A stretch of 64,000 nt of DNA, from the NCBI RefSeq assembly GCF_033193315.1, contig NZ_CP136187.1, positions 3,913,501-3,977,500 of the forward strand, written 5' to 3'. The stretch comes from Agathobaculum sp. NTUH-O15-33 (GTDB lineage: Bacteria; Bacillota; Clostridia; Oscillospirales; Butyricicoccaceae). The notes beneath the pieces are model-generated. The model saw nothing but the letters and a program-made list of their open reading frames with translations, was not told the DNA's origin and made no database searches. Shown piece by piece: positions 46,654 to 54,139 of the stretch; position 1 is the first letter of the stretch, and every line of letters begins with the position of its first letter. The position numbers were made by a program, and so were the translations under genes.

Positions 46654-47145
46654 TTAATTGGCATAATTCACTTTTATACACTCCGTAAATCCAGACGGAT
46701 CACCCGACTTTGCTTTGTCGATATTATCACGAAGATATTGACGGGTTGCATCGTCACAGCGATCTGCGCCCATATAGGGCATATCAAACGCTTTTTCCAA
46801 TTCTTCCAATGCTTTTTCTGCACGTTTTGGATCAGTGTTATAGGTGTCCAGCCATTCTTTCATCCAGTAGTATTCCCAAAGGTTTGAAGCTCTTGTATCG
46901 CCATAGCCAATCTGGAAAGACGCGCCGGTATCTTCTCCTTCCAGTTTTTCCGGCAAAGTGACACCTTCCGGCCAGTTCAAATTGTCGATGGATTGCAGAT
47001 ATTCGGCTTCTATATGTTCAAAGTCGGTAAAATCTTTCGCATCCGAGTTGGAATGGGAACACCCTGCCATCACCAGACAGGCAAGCAGCATGATATCCAT
47101 AAGAATTTGTTTTGCACCATTGGCTTTCTTACTCATTTTTTTCAT
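46654..47145 (-). CDS. Lipoprotein of unknown function
   Basis: 163 aa. Start MKKMSKKANGAKQILMDIML with AAGGAGG upstream, lipobox CLVMAGCSHSN. The mature part is acidic and Trp/Tyr-rich (DTGASFQIGYGDTRASNLWEYYWMKEW). AT-rich relative to the core genome. It is separated from the upstream two-component system by a terminator, so it is probably its own unit. Confidence 0.75.
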   Translation of the reverse strand: MKKMSKKANGAKQILMDIMLLACLVMAGCSHSNSDAKDFTDFEHIEAEYLQSIDNLNWPEGVTLPEKLEGEDTGASFQIGYGDTRASNLWEYYWMKEWLDTYNTDPKRAEKALEELEKAFDMPYMGADRCDDATRQYLRDNIDKAKSGDPSGFTECIKVNYAN

Positions 47146-47278
47146 GTTATAAATCCTCCTTGAATGATACTGATAAGTGCTAGGGCCGGCAATGACCCGC
47201 CGAGCAGTGCCGTGGCGGCGAATGCCGCAATCGTAAATGGTTGCTACGAATTTTATATTTTGAAAAAGTAGAAATAAA

Positions 47279-47325
47279 AAAGGCTCCTACTCTGATGTTT
47301 TCATTGTATCAGAATAGGAGTCTTT
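47279..47325 (-). terminator. Terminator after the histidine kinase gene
   Basis: AAAGGCTCCTA...TCTGAT / ATCAGA...TAGGAGTCTTT, 17 pairs with one mismatch and one G-U; T-tract on the minus strand. 61 bp past the kinase stop. Confidence 0.8.
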
Positions 47326-47385
47326 ATTTCTTTGTTTGTACACAAGAGAATCCTCTTTTATACTACGGAATTTCTTACGATTTTC

Positions 47386-48468
47386 CTACGAAAGAGGGAG
47401 GGTCACGGTAAATTTGATTTTTTCATTCTCGCTTTCTGCAATAATGGTTCCTTTGTGGAGGTCTACAATTTGTTTGGCAATGGCAAGGCCCAAACCAGCG
47501 CCGCCGCTTGTGCTCCTTGCTGTATCAAGGCGATAAAACTGTTCAAATACCTGCGACAGCTTTTCCTTTGGGATCGTATTACCGCAATTTTCAAATGCAA
47601 TGATCATCCTTTCTTCCTGCTGCGCCGCTGTAATCGTAATGGTTGTATCGTGGAAGCTATAAATAACCGCATTGCGAAGAAGATTATCAAACACACGTTG
47701 TATTTTATCTGCGTCACAGCGAAGGGTTACACTTTTCGGGGCACAAAGATCACATTGCAGGTTTTTATCTTTTAACATGGGATTGAATTCGTATATAAGC
47801 TGCTCAAGCAAGCGCGTCAAGTCTATTTCCGTATATTGCAAAGTGATATTAGATAAATTGAATCTTGTAATTTCAAAAAATTCATTGATTAGGTCTTCAA
47901 GCCGTTCCGCTTTATTGAGAGAGATAGAAAGATATTTCGTCCTAAGTTCTTCTGAAATTTTCGGTTCATCGCGCAATAGCATTAAATAGCCCATTACAGA
48001 AGAAAGCGGGGTTTTTAGATCGTGTGCAAGGTACATGATCAAATCGTTTTTTCGTTGTTCGTTCTCTTTTGCCAGTCTTGCATTATTTTGAGACTCTTGT
48101 TTTAAGTGGTTGATCTTTAACGCGATCTCGCTAAGCTCCGGCGATAGTTCAATGTAATCTACGTCTTTATCAAATAATTTGCCTGTGGCCTGCTGCAATT
48201 CATCCACATAAGCGACCACTTTCTTTAGTAGCCGGTATGTAAGAATGATGATGCACACAGCCCATAGTATAGTAGCCGCGGCTCCTAAATAGAGGGAACG
48301 GTAAACCATATAATACTGCGGAACATATTTGCTAAGCACCCATTGTAAACCCATGCCCAACAAATTAGAAGCGATTAGGATAATTGCAGATATAATTCCG
48401 CACTGGATGATATAGCTTTTGAAAAGGGTTTTCAGCAGATTATTTTTCTCCCCTTTATTCGATTTCAT
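47386..48468 (-). CDS. Histidine kinase, VanS-like
   Basis: 360 aa. Two membrane segments (IIQCGIISAIILIASNLLGM and AAATILWAVCIIILTYRLL) flank a short outside loop. The phospho-His is in LAHDLKTPLSSVMGY, N-box DNLLRNAVIYS, and the G2 box GAGLGLAIAKQIV. Resembles kinases of VanS type, but no van resistance genes are in this window. Overlaps the response regulator by 14 bp. The base composition is AT-rich, which suggests acquisition. Confidence 0.9.
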   Translation of the reverse strand: MKSNKGEKNNLLKTLFKSYIIQCGIISAIILIASNLLGMGLQWVLSKYVPQYYMVYRSLYLGAAATILWAVCIIILTYRLLKKVVAYVDELQQATGKLFDKDVDYIELSPELSEIALKINHLKQESQNNARLAKENEQRKNDLIMYLAHDLKTPLSSVMGYLMLLRDEPKISEELRTKYLSISLNKAERLEDLINEFFEITRFNLSNITLQYTEIDLTRLLEQLIYEFNPMLKDKNLQCDLCAPKSVTLRCDADKIQRVFDNLLRNAVIYSFHDTTITITAAQQEERMIIAFENCGNTIPKEKLSQVFEQFYRLDTARSTSGGAGLGLAIAKQIVDLHKGTIIAESENEKIKFTVTLPLS

Positions 48469-49153
48469 AGCCTACACCCCAAACCGTTTTTATAAATCTT
48501 GGCTTTTTTGGTGGTTCGTTCAGCTTTTCTCTAAGGCGACCAATGTGCGCCATTACGGTGCTGTTATTGTTCAGATATTTTTCTTTCCATACGGCTTCAA
48601 ACAATTCTTCTGAAGGTATGACTTTACCCTGATGTTCGCACAGATACCAAAGAATCGAAAACTCAATGGGAGTCAGCGACAATTCCTTTCCATACAAAAA
48701 GCATTTGTGGCTATCTTTATTGATCACAAGACCTCTGATGTCAAATTCCGTCTTTTCAGCAGATTGTTTTAAAACAGAGGTATTATATTTGGAACAACGT
48801 CTTAATTGTGTTTTTACCCTTGCAACAACCTCCAATGGGTTAAACGGCTTGGTCATATAATCGTCTGCCCCAATGGTTAATCCCATGATCTTATCGCTGT
48901 CCTTAATTTTAGCGGTTAGCATAATAACAGGAAAATAGAAATTTTCCCTTATTTTTTGGCAGATACGAAACCCGTCCGTATCCGGTAACATAATGTCTAT
49001 TATCGCCAAATCAATTTCCGTTTCTTGCATACATTGTAAAGCATCAGTCCCATTATAAAACTTGTATACGGTATAATTGTCATTCGTCAAATAGACTTCA
49101 AGCAGATCGGCAATCTCTTTTTCATCATCTACAACAAGAATTTTCTCATTCAT
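48455..49153 (-). CDS. OmpR-family response regulator, VanR-like
   Basis: 232 aa from ATG 49153, which has AAGGAG eight bases upstream (49159 is too close). Receiver with LVVDDEKE, phospho-Asp in AIIDIMLPD, Thr in VIMLTAK and Lys in MTKPFNP. The winged-helix effector ends RFIKTVWGVGYEIE. Pairs with the adjacent kinase. Targets are unknown, possibly the nearby lipoprotein or autoregulation. Confidence 0.92.
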   Translation of the reverse strand: MNEKILVVDDEKEIADLLEVYLTNDNYTVYKFYNGTDALQCMQETEIDLAIIDIMLPDTDGFRICQKIRENFYFPVIMLTAKIKDSDKIMGLTIGADDYMTKPFNPLEVVARVKTQLRRCSKYNTSVLKQSAEKTEFDIRGLVINKDSHKCFLYGKELSLTPIEFSILWYLCEHQGKVIPSEELFEAVWKEKYLNNNSTVMAHIGRLREKLNEPPKKPRFIKTVWGVGYEIE

Positions 49154-49178
49154 CGTCATTGCTCCTTATATTTAAACA

Positions 49179-49447
49179 CAACACACAGGGACGGTTCTTT
49201 TGTGTTATCCATTGCTGACGATACCTAGGGGTCAACCGGTTAAACGGATGATCGTTCTGCCGAAGGGATGCGCCATTTTGTTTAAGCGCGCGGATGGGGA
49301 CAAGTCTTGCAGTGCGGCGGGATTATCTGTGCCGCCTGATAAGATAGTTGCTTTTGTATAGGCGCTCTGGGCATAAAATCACCCCACTCGCACCATAGCA
49401 TACGAATGGGGTGATTGTCAACACGGTAGAACTGTGCCTATGCGCAT
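49179..49447. repeat. REP-like repeats and a RAYT fragment, copy 2
   Basis: 49179-49207 carries ACACAGGGACGGTTCTTTTG in inverse orientation. 49371-49440 carries ATAAAATCACCCCACTCGCA and TTGTCAACACGGTAGAACTG. On the minus strand an ATG at 49372 begins MPRAPIQKQLSYQ, a short remnant of the RAYT N-terminus. No other feature seen in this 290-bp gap. Confidence 0.65.
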
Positions 49448-49449
49448 AA

Positions 49450-49761
49450 TTATTCTATCTTGTTTATATTATGAATTATTTTCAAAAGATACTTGAGGAA
49501 AAGATAAATACAAATTATGTTTAGAATTAAGGGCAATATGTCAATTTTGTAGTTGGAATAATTTAAGTCCTTTAACAGGGAAATTATATTAACTTCATCG
49601 GTTGAGTAATAATATTCAAAAAAGGTGAATGGAAATCCGCCTGAGTACGTATTGAATCCACTACCTTGCTGAGAATTCATATGAATTCCATTGAAAAACA
49701 CCGTAAAAAGAGCAATCAGTAAAGAAACTATTAAACCTTTAAATGAAAATTTTAGTTTCAT
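49450..49761 (-). CDS. Small membrane protein of unknown function
   Basis: 103 aa. N-terminal segment LIVSLLIALFTVFFNGIHM and C-terminal segment IDILPLILNIICIYLFLKYLL, with a Ser/Gly/Tyr-rich loop (QQGSGFNTYSGGFPFTFFEYYYS). Very AT-rich and flanked by REP-type repeats. Weak site GAGGCG. No family recognised. Confidence 0.55.
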   Translation of the reverse strand: MKLKFSFKGLIVSLLIALFTVFFNGIHMNSQQGSGFNTYSGGFPFTFFEYYYSTDEVNIISLLKDLNYSNYKIDILPLILNIICIYLFLKYLLKIIHNINKIE

Positions 49762-49788
49762 GATAGTACGCCTCAGCTTATATAGTAT

Positions 49789-50079
49789 TCACCCTTGCAC
49801 ACATGCACACAGAAGAACCGTCCCTGTGTGCACGCCAATGCGCTTGAAAATCTGTTCAAGTGAATCAGCGTTCGGCATGGTTTGCAGAAGTAGATGAATG
49901 TGGTTGCTCATCAAACAATAGGCATATAAATGAAAGCCGCTGATCGCTTTGCAATCACAGAGTATTTGCAGAAATTTTTCGCGATCTTCATCGGTTTCAA
50001 AAATGTTTTGCTGATTCACGCCGCGCAGCATGATATGGTAGTTGCCGCTTTCACTTTTTTGTCTAGGTCCTCTAGGCAT
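49789..50079 (-). pseudogene. Truncated REP-associated tyrosine transposase (RAYT), copy 3
   Basis: From ATG 50079: MPRGPRQKSESGNYHIMLRG, then FETDEDREKFLQIL, and the HUH motif in YCLMSNHIHLLLQTM. It stops after FKRIGV, where the next REP repeat (49800-49835) supplies the last codons. The C-terminal half with the catalytic Tyr is missing, so it is inactive. The frame upstream of 50079 (to 50238) is repeat sequence. Confidence 0.85.
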
Positions 50080-50154
50080 AAAATCACCCCACTCGCACCA
50101 TAGCATACGAATGGGGTGATTGTCAACACAGAAGAACCGTCCCTGTGTGCACTG
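50074..50154. repeat. REP-like repeat, copy 3
   Basis: Hairpin TCACCCCA/TGGGGTGA then TTGTCAACACAGAAGAACCG and TCCCTGTGTGC. The last part forms CACAG/CTGTG. Identical in order to 46571-46650; the inner tail recurs at 49800-49835, on the other side of the RAYT remnant, so the remnant is bracketed by the repeats. Confidence 0.8.
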
Positions 50155-50191
50155 TGTGCATGGAAAATCCCCCTTTCTTGAATGATAGAGA

Positions 50192-50220
50192 GGGGCGGCA
50201 GCACTCCTTGCTGTCGCCCC
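50192..50220. other. Isolated hairpin in spacer before the SDR gene
   Basis: GGGGCGGCAG / CTGTCGCCCC, 10 bp with one G-U; no T-tract. The 95 bp after it contain no gene. Confidence 0.5.
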
Positions 50221-50314
50221 TTGATTGCCCACCAGCAAGGACAGGCGGGGCTGTCAACGGCGGGTGCAGCCCGTTCATCTTGACCGTTGACCGGCTCGAT
50301 TGGCTTTGCTATAT

Positions 50315-50935
50315 TTACGACTTTTTTCTTCCGTCCTGTGTGATACTGATACTCTCTTTCAAATATAAATTTTCGTCTAAAATAAGTTCTACCGCCAGTT
50401 TGACAAGAGCGGGAATAGTTGTAATATAACCTTTTGCCGGCTCGCCTTTTACGGATAACACAAAATTATCTTCTGCTCCCTCTTTCAAATATCCCGGACG
50501 GATAACTGTATAATTCAGATTGCTTGTTTCAACAATGTCAACAGCTTGGCGATTTGGTAACTGCGCAGGTTCATTGTCAAGATTATCTTCGCCGTCTATT
50601 TCATCCGGAATTTCGTTATAAATCCCAACTGCTCCCATAAAAATAAGACGTTTTATGTTACATTCAGACATTGCCACGACAATATTTTCTGCAATCTGCG
50701 GTAATGCTTCTCCAGATATAGCGCAATATACAACGTCCTGCTCGTGCATTGCTTTTTTCAAATCCTCAATATTTTCCGCGTTACCGTTGATAACGGTTGT
50801 GCGAGGACTATCAGAAAACATGTTCCCCGCATGACGGGCAAACAGAGTAACATGAGTATCTGTATCTGACAGTAGTTTTTTTGTAATGGCACTTCCGGCT
50901 GTACCAGTCGCGCCTAATAATAAAATGTTTTTCAT
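50315..50935 (-). CDS. NAD(P)H-binding SDR-like reductase
   Basis: 206 aa. Rossmann start MKNILLLGATGTAGSAITKKL, NGNAENIEDLKKAM, and MGAVGIYNEIPDE. Lacks the classical YxxxK, so it is an atypical, NmrA-like SDR. AAGGAG precedes the ATG. 16 bp after the aldo/keto reductase in one operon, under the MerR-type promoter. Substrate unknown. Confidence 0.85.
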   Translation of the reverse strand: MKNILLLGATGTAGSAITKKLLSDTDTHVTLFARHAGNMFSDSPRTTVINGNAENIEDLKKAMHEQDVVYCAISGEALPQIAENIVVAMSECNIKRLIFMGAVGIYNEIPDEIDGEDNLDNEPAQLPNRQAVDIVETSNLNYTVIRPGYLKEGAEDNFVLSVKGEPAKGYITTIPALVKLAVELILDENLYLKESISITQDGRKKS

Positions 50936-50951
50936 AATGTATTTTCTCCTT

Positions 50952-51785
50952 TTACCATTTCATAGCAGCTTCTACCATAGTAGGATTTTCTGGATTTCCA
51001 ATCATTGGAGCCGCTATATCCATATTTACAAGTTGTTCCATTTCTGCTGCATTTAATTCAAAATCTAATATGCTCAAATTTTCCTTTATACGTTGCTCAT
51101 GGACTGACTTCGGTATAATAATAATGTTACTCTGCATAAGAAAACGTAATGCAATCTGGGCGGGTGTTCTTCCATAAGCATTTGCAATCCTCATTAAGAC
51201 AGGATTTTCAAACATTTCATTTTTTCGTCCCTGTCCCAATGGTGCATATGCCATGTGCTGAACATGATATTTTTCTAGCCAATCATGTTCTGCTCGACGC
51301 TGACAAAGTAAATGGGTTTCTATCTGATTGACAGCGGGGACAACATTGTTAAATTCAATCAAATCAATCAAACGGTCTGGGGTAAAGTTTGAAACACCGA
51401 TAGCCCGGATTTTCCCCTCTTGATATAGCTTTTCTAGCTGTCGCCATGCAGCATAATAATTGCCAAAGGGCCAGTGAAGCAATACAAGGTCAAGATAGTC
51501 GGTTTTCAGTTTTTTAAGTGACATTTCCACGGTTTCACAAGTACTCTCATAAGAGCGGAAATTTACTTTTGTGACAATAAACAATTCCTTACGGGAAATG
51601 CCGCTTTTTACAATCGCATTTCCAACCGCTGTCTCATTTCCGTATGCCTCTGCTGTATCAATCATACGGTAGCCACTACAGAGTGCGGTCAAAACGCTTT
51701 CTTCACACTCTGCACCGCTCATCAGAAAAGTACCGAAGCCGAGCATAGGCATTTGAATATCATTGTTCAAAGTAATCTTATTCAT
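50952..51785 (-). CDS. Aldo/keto reductase
   Basis: 277 aa from ATG 51785 (MNKITLNNDIQMPMLGFGTF) with CGGAGG upstream; the frame open to 51845 lacks a site. Catalytic tetrad: Asp in MIDTAEAYGNE (with Tyr), Lys in FIVTKVNFRS, His in DLVLLHWPFGN. GVSNFTPDRLIDLI and IIIPKSVHEQRIKENL are the NADPH-binding motifs. Reduces aldehydes or ketones. Confidence 0.93.
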   Translation of the reverse strand: MNKITLNNDIQMPMLGFGTFLMSGAECEESVLTALCSGYRMIDTAEAYGNETAVGNAIVKSGISRKELFIVTKVNFRSYESTCETVEMSLKKLKTDYLDLVLLHWPFGNYYAAWRQLEKLYQEGKIRAIGVSNFTPDRLIDLIEFNNVVPAVNQIETHLLCQRRAEHDWLEKYHVQHMAYAPLGQGRKNEMFENPVLMRIANAYGRTPAQIALRFLMQSNIIIIPKSVHEQRIKENLSILDFELNAAEMEQLVNMDIAAPMIGNPENPTMVEAAMKW

Positions 51786-51847
51786 ATCAATTCCTCCGTT
51801 TATTCTTGTTGTCGCACTTGAGAAGCTAATTTTCTTGTGATACAATC

Positions 51848-51878
51848 ATCATAGCAAGTTTGGGTAACTCGAAGTCAA
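51848..51878 (-). promoter_or_regulatory. MerR-type promoter with 19-bp spacer
   Basis: On the minus strand TTGACT (51873-51878) and TATGAT (51848-51853) are 19 bp apart, and the spacer holds a dyad AGTTACCCAAACT. The long spacer with a central dyad is the hallmark of promoters switched on by MerR-family regulators. The regulator gene is at 52248. Confidence 0.8.
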
Positions 51879-51909
51879 TACTTTTTTTGATTTTGGAAAG
51901 GAAAATGAA

Positions 51910-52242
51910 ATGGCAATTACAATAAACATTTATTACAGCGGTAGGAACGGAAACGCAAGAAAATATGCTGAAGAAATGGTCGCAAGCGGTATTGTAAATG
52001 AGATTCGTACAGAAACAGGTAATCTCCGATATGAATACTTTTTCCCTATGGAAGATAAAGAAACAATACTTTTGATTGATACGTGGACTGACCAACAGTC
52101 GATTGACCTTCACCATGCCTCCCCCATGATGTCGAAGATTACAGAACTGCGTGAAAAATATGACTTACACATGAAAGTGGAGCGATACTTGTCGGATGAA
52201 GTTGCTATTCCAACAGCGGATAAAAAATTTATAAGAGGGTGA
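51910..52242 (+). CDS. Antibiotic-biosynthesis-monooxygenase (ABM)-fold protein
   Basis: 110 aa. MAITINIYYSGRNGNARKYA ... TETGNLRYEYFFPMEDKETI, LLIDTWTDQQSIDLHHASPM: the ferredoxin-like dimeric ABM pattern with LIDTW and the HHAS segment, near quinol monooxygenase YgiN. Its stop is 5 bp before the merR ATG. AAAGGAAAATGAA spacing gives a fair site. Confidence 0.8.
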   Translation: MAITINIYYSGRNGNARKYAEEMVASGIVNEIRTETGNLRYEYFFPMEDKETILLIDTWTDQQSIDLHHASPMMSKITELREKYDLHMKVERYLSDEVAIPTADKKFIRG

Positions 52243-52247
52243 AATCC

Positions 52248-52673
52248 ATGACCTATACGTTAAAGCAGTTTGCGGAGATGTTCCACACAACAGAGCATAC
52301 CCTCCGATATTATACCGACATCAATCTTTTGCCCTGTCAACGTGACAAAAGAAACCGCCGGATTTTCAACGAAGAATCTGTCAACTGGATGCAGGGAATT
52401 TCCTGCCTAAAAGGCTGCGGAGCGTCCATAGAGGATATTAAAGAATACTGCGAATTGTGCCACTTGCCGGAATCAAGGGAAACGCTTTATGCAAGGTATC
52501 AAATCATTCTCTGTCAACGAGAACAAGCATATAAGCGGATAGAGGAAGCCAAAACAACAGCGGCTTATATGGACAAAAAAGTAAAGCATTATGAACAGAT
52601 TTTGTCTGGGATTATCCCAGATGATAGCAATCCGGAAACATGGACAGAAGATACAAGACCTGAAAAGCATTAA
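52248..52673 (+). CDS. MerR-family transcriptional regulator
   Basis: 141 aa from ATG 52248, which has AGAGGG eight bases upstream; a GTG at 52239 is possible. The helix-turn-helix is YTLKQFAEMFHTTEHTLRYY with TDINLLPCQRDKRNRRIF. C-terminal coiled coil (REQAYKRIEEAKTTAAYMDK). Few conserved sensor Cys are seen, so it belongs with the NmlR/AdhR-like, not metal-sensing, members. Likely activates the divergent reductases. Confidence 0.9.
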   Translation: MTYTLKQFAEMFHTTEHTLRYYTDINLLPCQRDKRNRRIFNEESVNWMQGISCLKGCGASIEDIKEYCELCHLPESRETLYARYQIILCQREQAYKRIEEAKTTAAYMDKKVKHYEQILSGIIPDDSNPETWTEDTRPEKH

Positions 52674-52729
52674 AATTACGGAATAGTGGGCTGCTGCCTT
52701 TCAAATACTTATTTGCTACTTTACCGCAC

Positions 52730-53125
52730 ATGAGCCTTTGGGCAGGTGGGTATCATGCGGATTCTCACTTTAGCTGTTTTTTCTGTTTTCTCGGTATTTT
52801 CGGTGCGGCATTCGCTGTTACGCTGCTGCTGCCGCAAACCATCTGGAAAGCGGCAGCTATTGCAGCGTCGGTAATCAGCTTGTGCCTGATCCTTACACTG
52901 GCCCCATTAGCGCATCCCAACAAAAGGGTGAATGAGCGAAAGGGGCAAAGGAATAGAAAACGAAGTTTCATGCTAGCCATACTTTACTTAATACTTGCAA
53001 TCACTTGGCTATTATTGCCCTCCGCGCCCGTTACATGGATATTCCATTTGTTTTTAGGCGAGTTTTTTGCCGCTCTTTCGCTTGCGGCGGGAAAAATAAA
53101 AAATTTAAGAAGGTCTTCCCCATGA
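52730..53125 (+). pseudogene. agrB: AgrB peptide-processing protease, N-terminally truncated
   Basis: 131 aa from ATG 52730. MSLWAGGYHADSHFSC contains the catalytic pair: His of GGYHA and a Cys seven residues on, as in AgrB. Three to four membrane segments follow, with PLAHPNKRVNERKGQRNRKR. Usual AgrB has about 190-210 residues with about 60-70 more before the GGYHA motif. The in-frame sequence upstream (LPFKYLFATLPH) is AgrB-like but has no start codon before the MerR gene, so the 5' end was lost at this junction. Its stop overlaps agrD (ATGA). Confidence 0.75.
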
Positions 53126-53256
53126 AAAAGCTCTACGGATTATTTCTGAAAAGCGCAAGTGCTCTTGCCGCGCTGACACTGGTGATTGCCACGGTAGCAA
53201 ATGGTTCCACCTGCTGGTTTACTTCTTATCAGCCGGAAGAGCCTGATATGGATTGA
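53122..53256 (+). CDS. agrD: AgrD-type cyclic autoinducer peptide precursor
   Basis: 44 aa: MKKLYGLFLKSASALAALTL then VIATVANGSTCWFTSYQPEEPDMD. The amphipathic leader, a TCWFTSY core with the ring Cys, and a YQPEEP acidic tail are the Clostridia AgrD pattern. It is encoded directly after agrB and translationally coupled to it (ATGA). No AgrC/AgrA-type kinase or regulator is adjacent. Confidence 0.8.
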   Translation: MKKLYGLFLKSASALAALTLVIATVANGSTCWFTSYQPEEPDMD

Positions 53257-53281
53257 AGAAGCAATGTAACATAAAATGACA

Positions 53282-53325
53282 AACCCGCCCCCAGATTCGG
53301 CTGTCAGCCGTTCAGGGGGCGGGTT
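53282..53325. terminator. Bidirectional terminator after agrD
   Basis: AACCCGCCCCC / GGGGGCGGGTT, 11-bp stem with a 22-base loop; serves agrD and the convergent membrane protein gene. Confidence 0.8.
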
Positions 53326-53341
53326 AATTTGGTACACTTCC

Positions 53342-54085
53342 TTAGCTCACATCATACGCAAGCAAAAGCACAAGAAACAAGATGTACAGACCGCCGACCA
53401 GCCATGGTTTGGAAAACACCACATCACGGGTGGGCTCGCCGGTTTCGTCTACTTGGAGCGCCGTTTGCCATGCGGGGTTGTGCAGTTTACGCTTGCAGAT
53501 TTCTCCCCAACGGCGGCCGGATTGCGCTTTTGATCGCTCGGCGCCGACTAGCAGCAACACGAGGAGCAGAGACAGCGGCACCCATTTCGGCGCGAGACCT
53601 TTGCCGCGCTGAACGATATTTGCGCCCATGGCAATATCCAAAGCTTCCGCCGCATTCGGCGGTACGGGCCGCTGAACGGATGCGTGCTGATTGTCCAGCC
53701 AAGCGGACTTCTGCGAAGCATAGGTTTCATTAACGCCGCCGCTTGTATTGAGCAATGCGCCGTTTTGCCAAATCCCTTGCAGCAGAACAATTCCCTTGCG
53801 GTCCTCTACCGTGATGGCTTGCCCGTTCTGTTCGATCAAAAACGTCTGGGGTGCGTTCCATTCATAGGTAATGGTAACGGTGCTGCCGGAATCTGTTTGC
53901 AAGACGGAAATAGTGCCGTCACTGGCGGCATAGCGTGTTTCGTCGTCATTTACCTGTGTTTGGTAATACGCGCCCCGGTACTGAAAAACCGGCGAGGTGT
54001 AAAGGCGGTAGTAGAAAACGGCAAATACAGTGGCTGCCGCAAGCGCTAAGATGCTGAGAGTGATTTTGCAAAACCGTTTCTGCAT
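53342..54085 (-). CDS. Membrane protein of unknown function
   Basis: 247 aa from ATG 54085 (MQKRFCKITLSILALAAATV) with GAAGGAG upstream. One N-terminal helix, an extracellular beta-rich domain of about 130 residues (YQTQVNDDETRYAASDGTIS), then a helix WVPLSLLLVLLLVGA, a cytosolic basic loop and a last helix WLVGGLYILFLVLLLAYDVS. No family recognised. Confidence 0.75.
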   Translation of the reverse strand: MQKRFCKITLSILALAAATVFAVFYYRLYTSPVFQYRGAYYQTQVNDDETRYAASDGTISVLQTDSGSTVTITYEWNAPQTFLIEQNGQAITVEDRKGIVLLQGIWQNGALLNTSGGVNETYASQKSAWLDNQHASVQRPVPPNAAEALDIAMGANIVQRGKGLAPKWVPLSLLLVLLLVGAERSKAQSGRRWGEICKRKLHNPAWQTALQVDETGEPTRDVVFSKPWLVGGLYILFLVLLLAYDVS

Positions 54086-54104
54086 GAATGCAGCTCCTTC
54101 TGAA

Positions 54105-54136
54105 AAACCCGGACGCGCCGAAGCGCGCCCGGGTTT
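54105..54136. terminator. Hairpin between the membrane protein gene and pgcA
   Basis: AAACCCGG.CGCGC / GCGCG.CCGGGTTT around a CGAA loop, one mismatch, 3 bp past the pgcA stop; can serve pgcA on the minus strand. Confidence 0.75.
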
Positions 54137-54139
54137 CAT

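Noticed and set aside
47386..49153. Glycopeptide resistance cluster
   Set aside because: Only a VanRS-like sensor pair is present; no vanH, ligase or dipeptidase genes.
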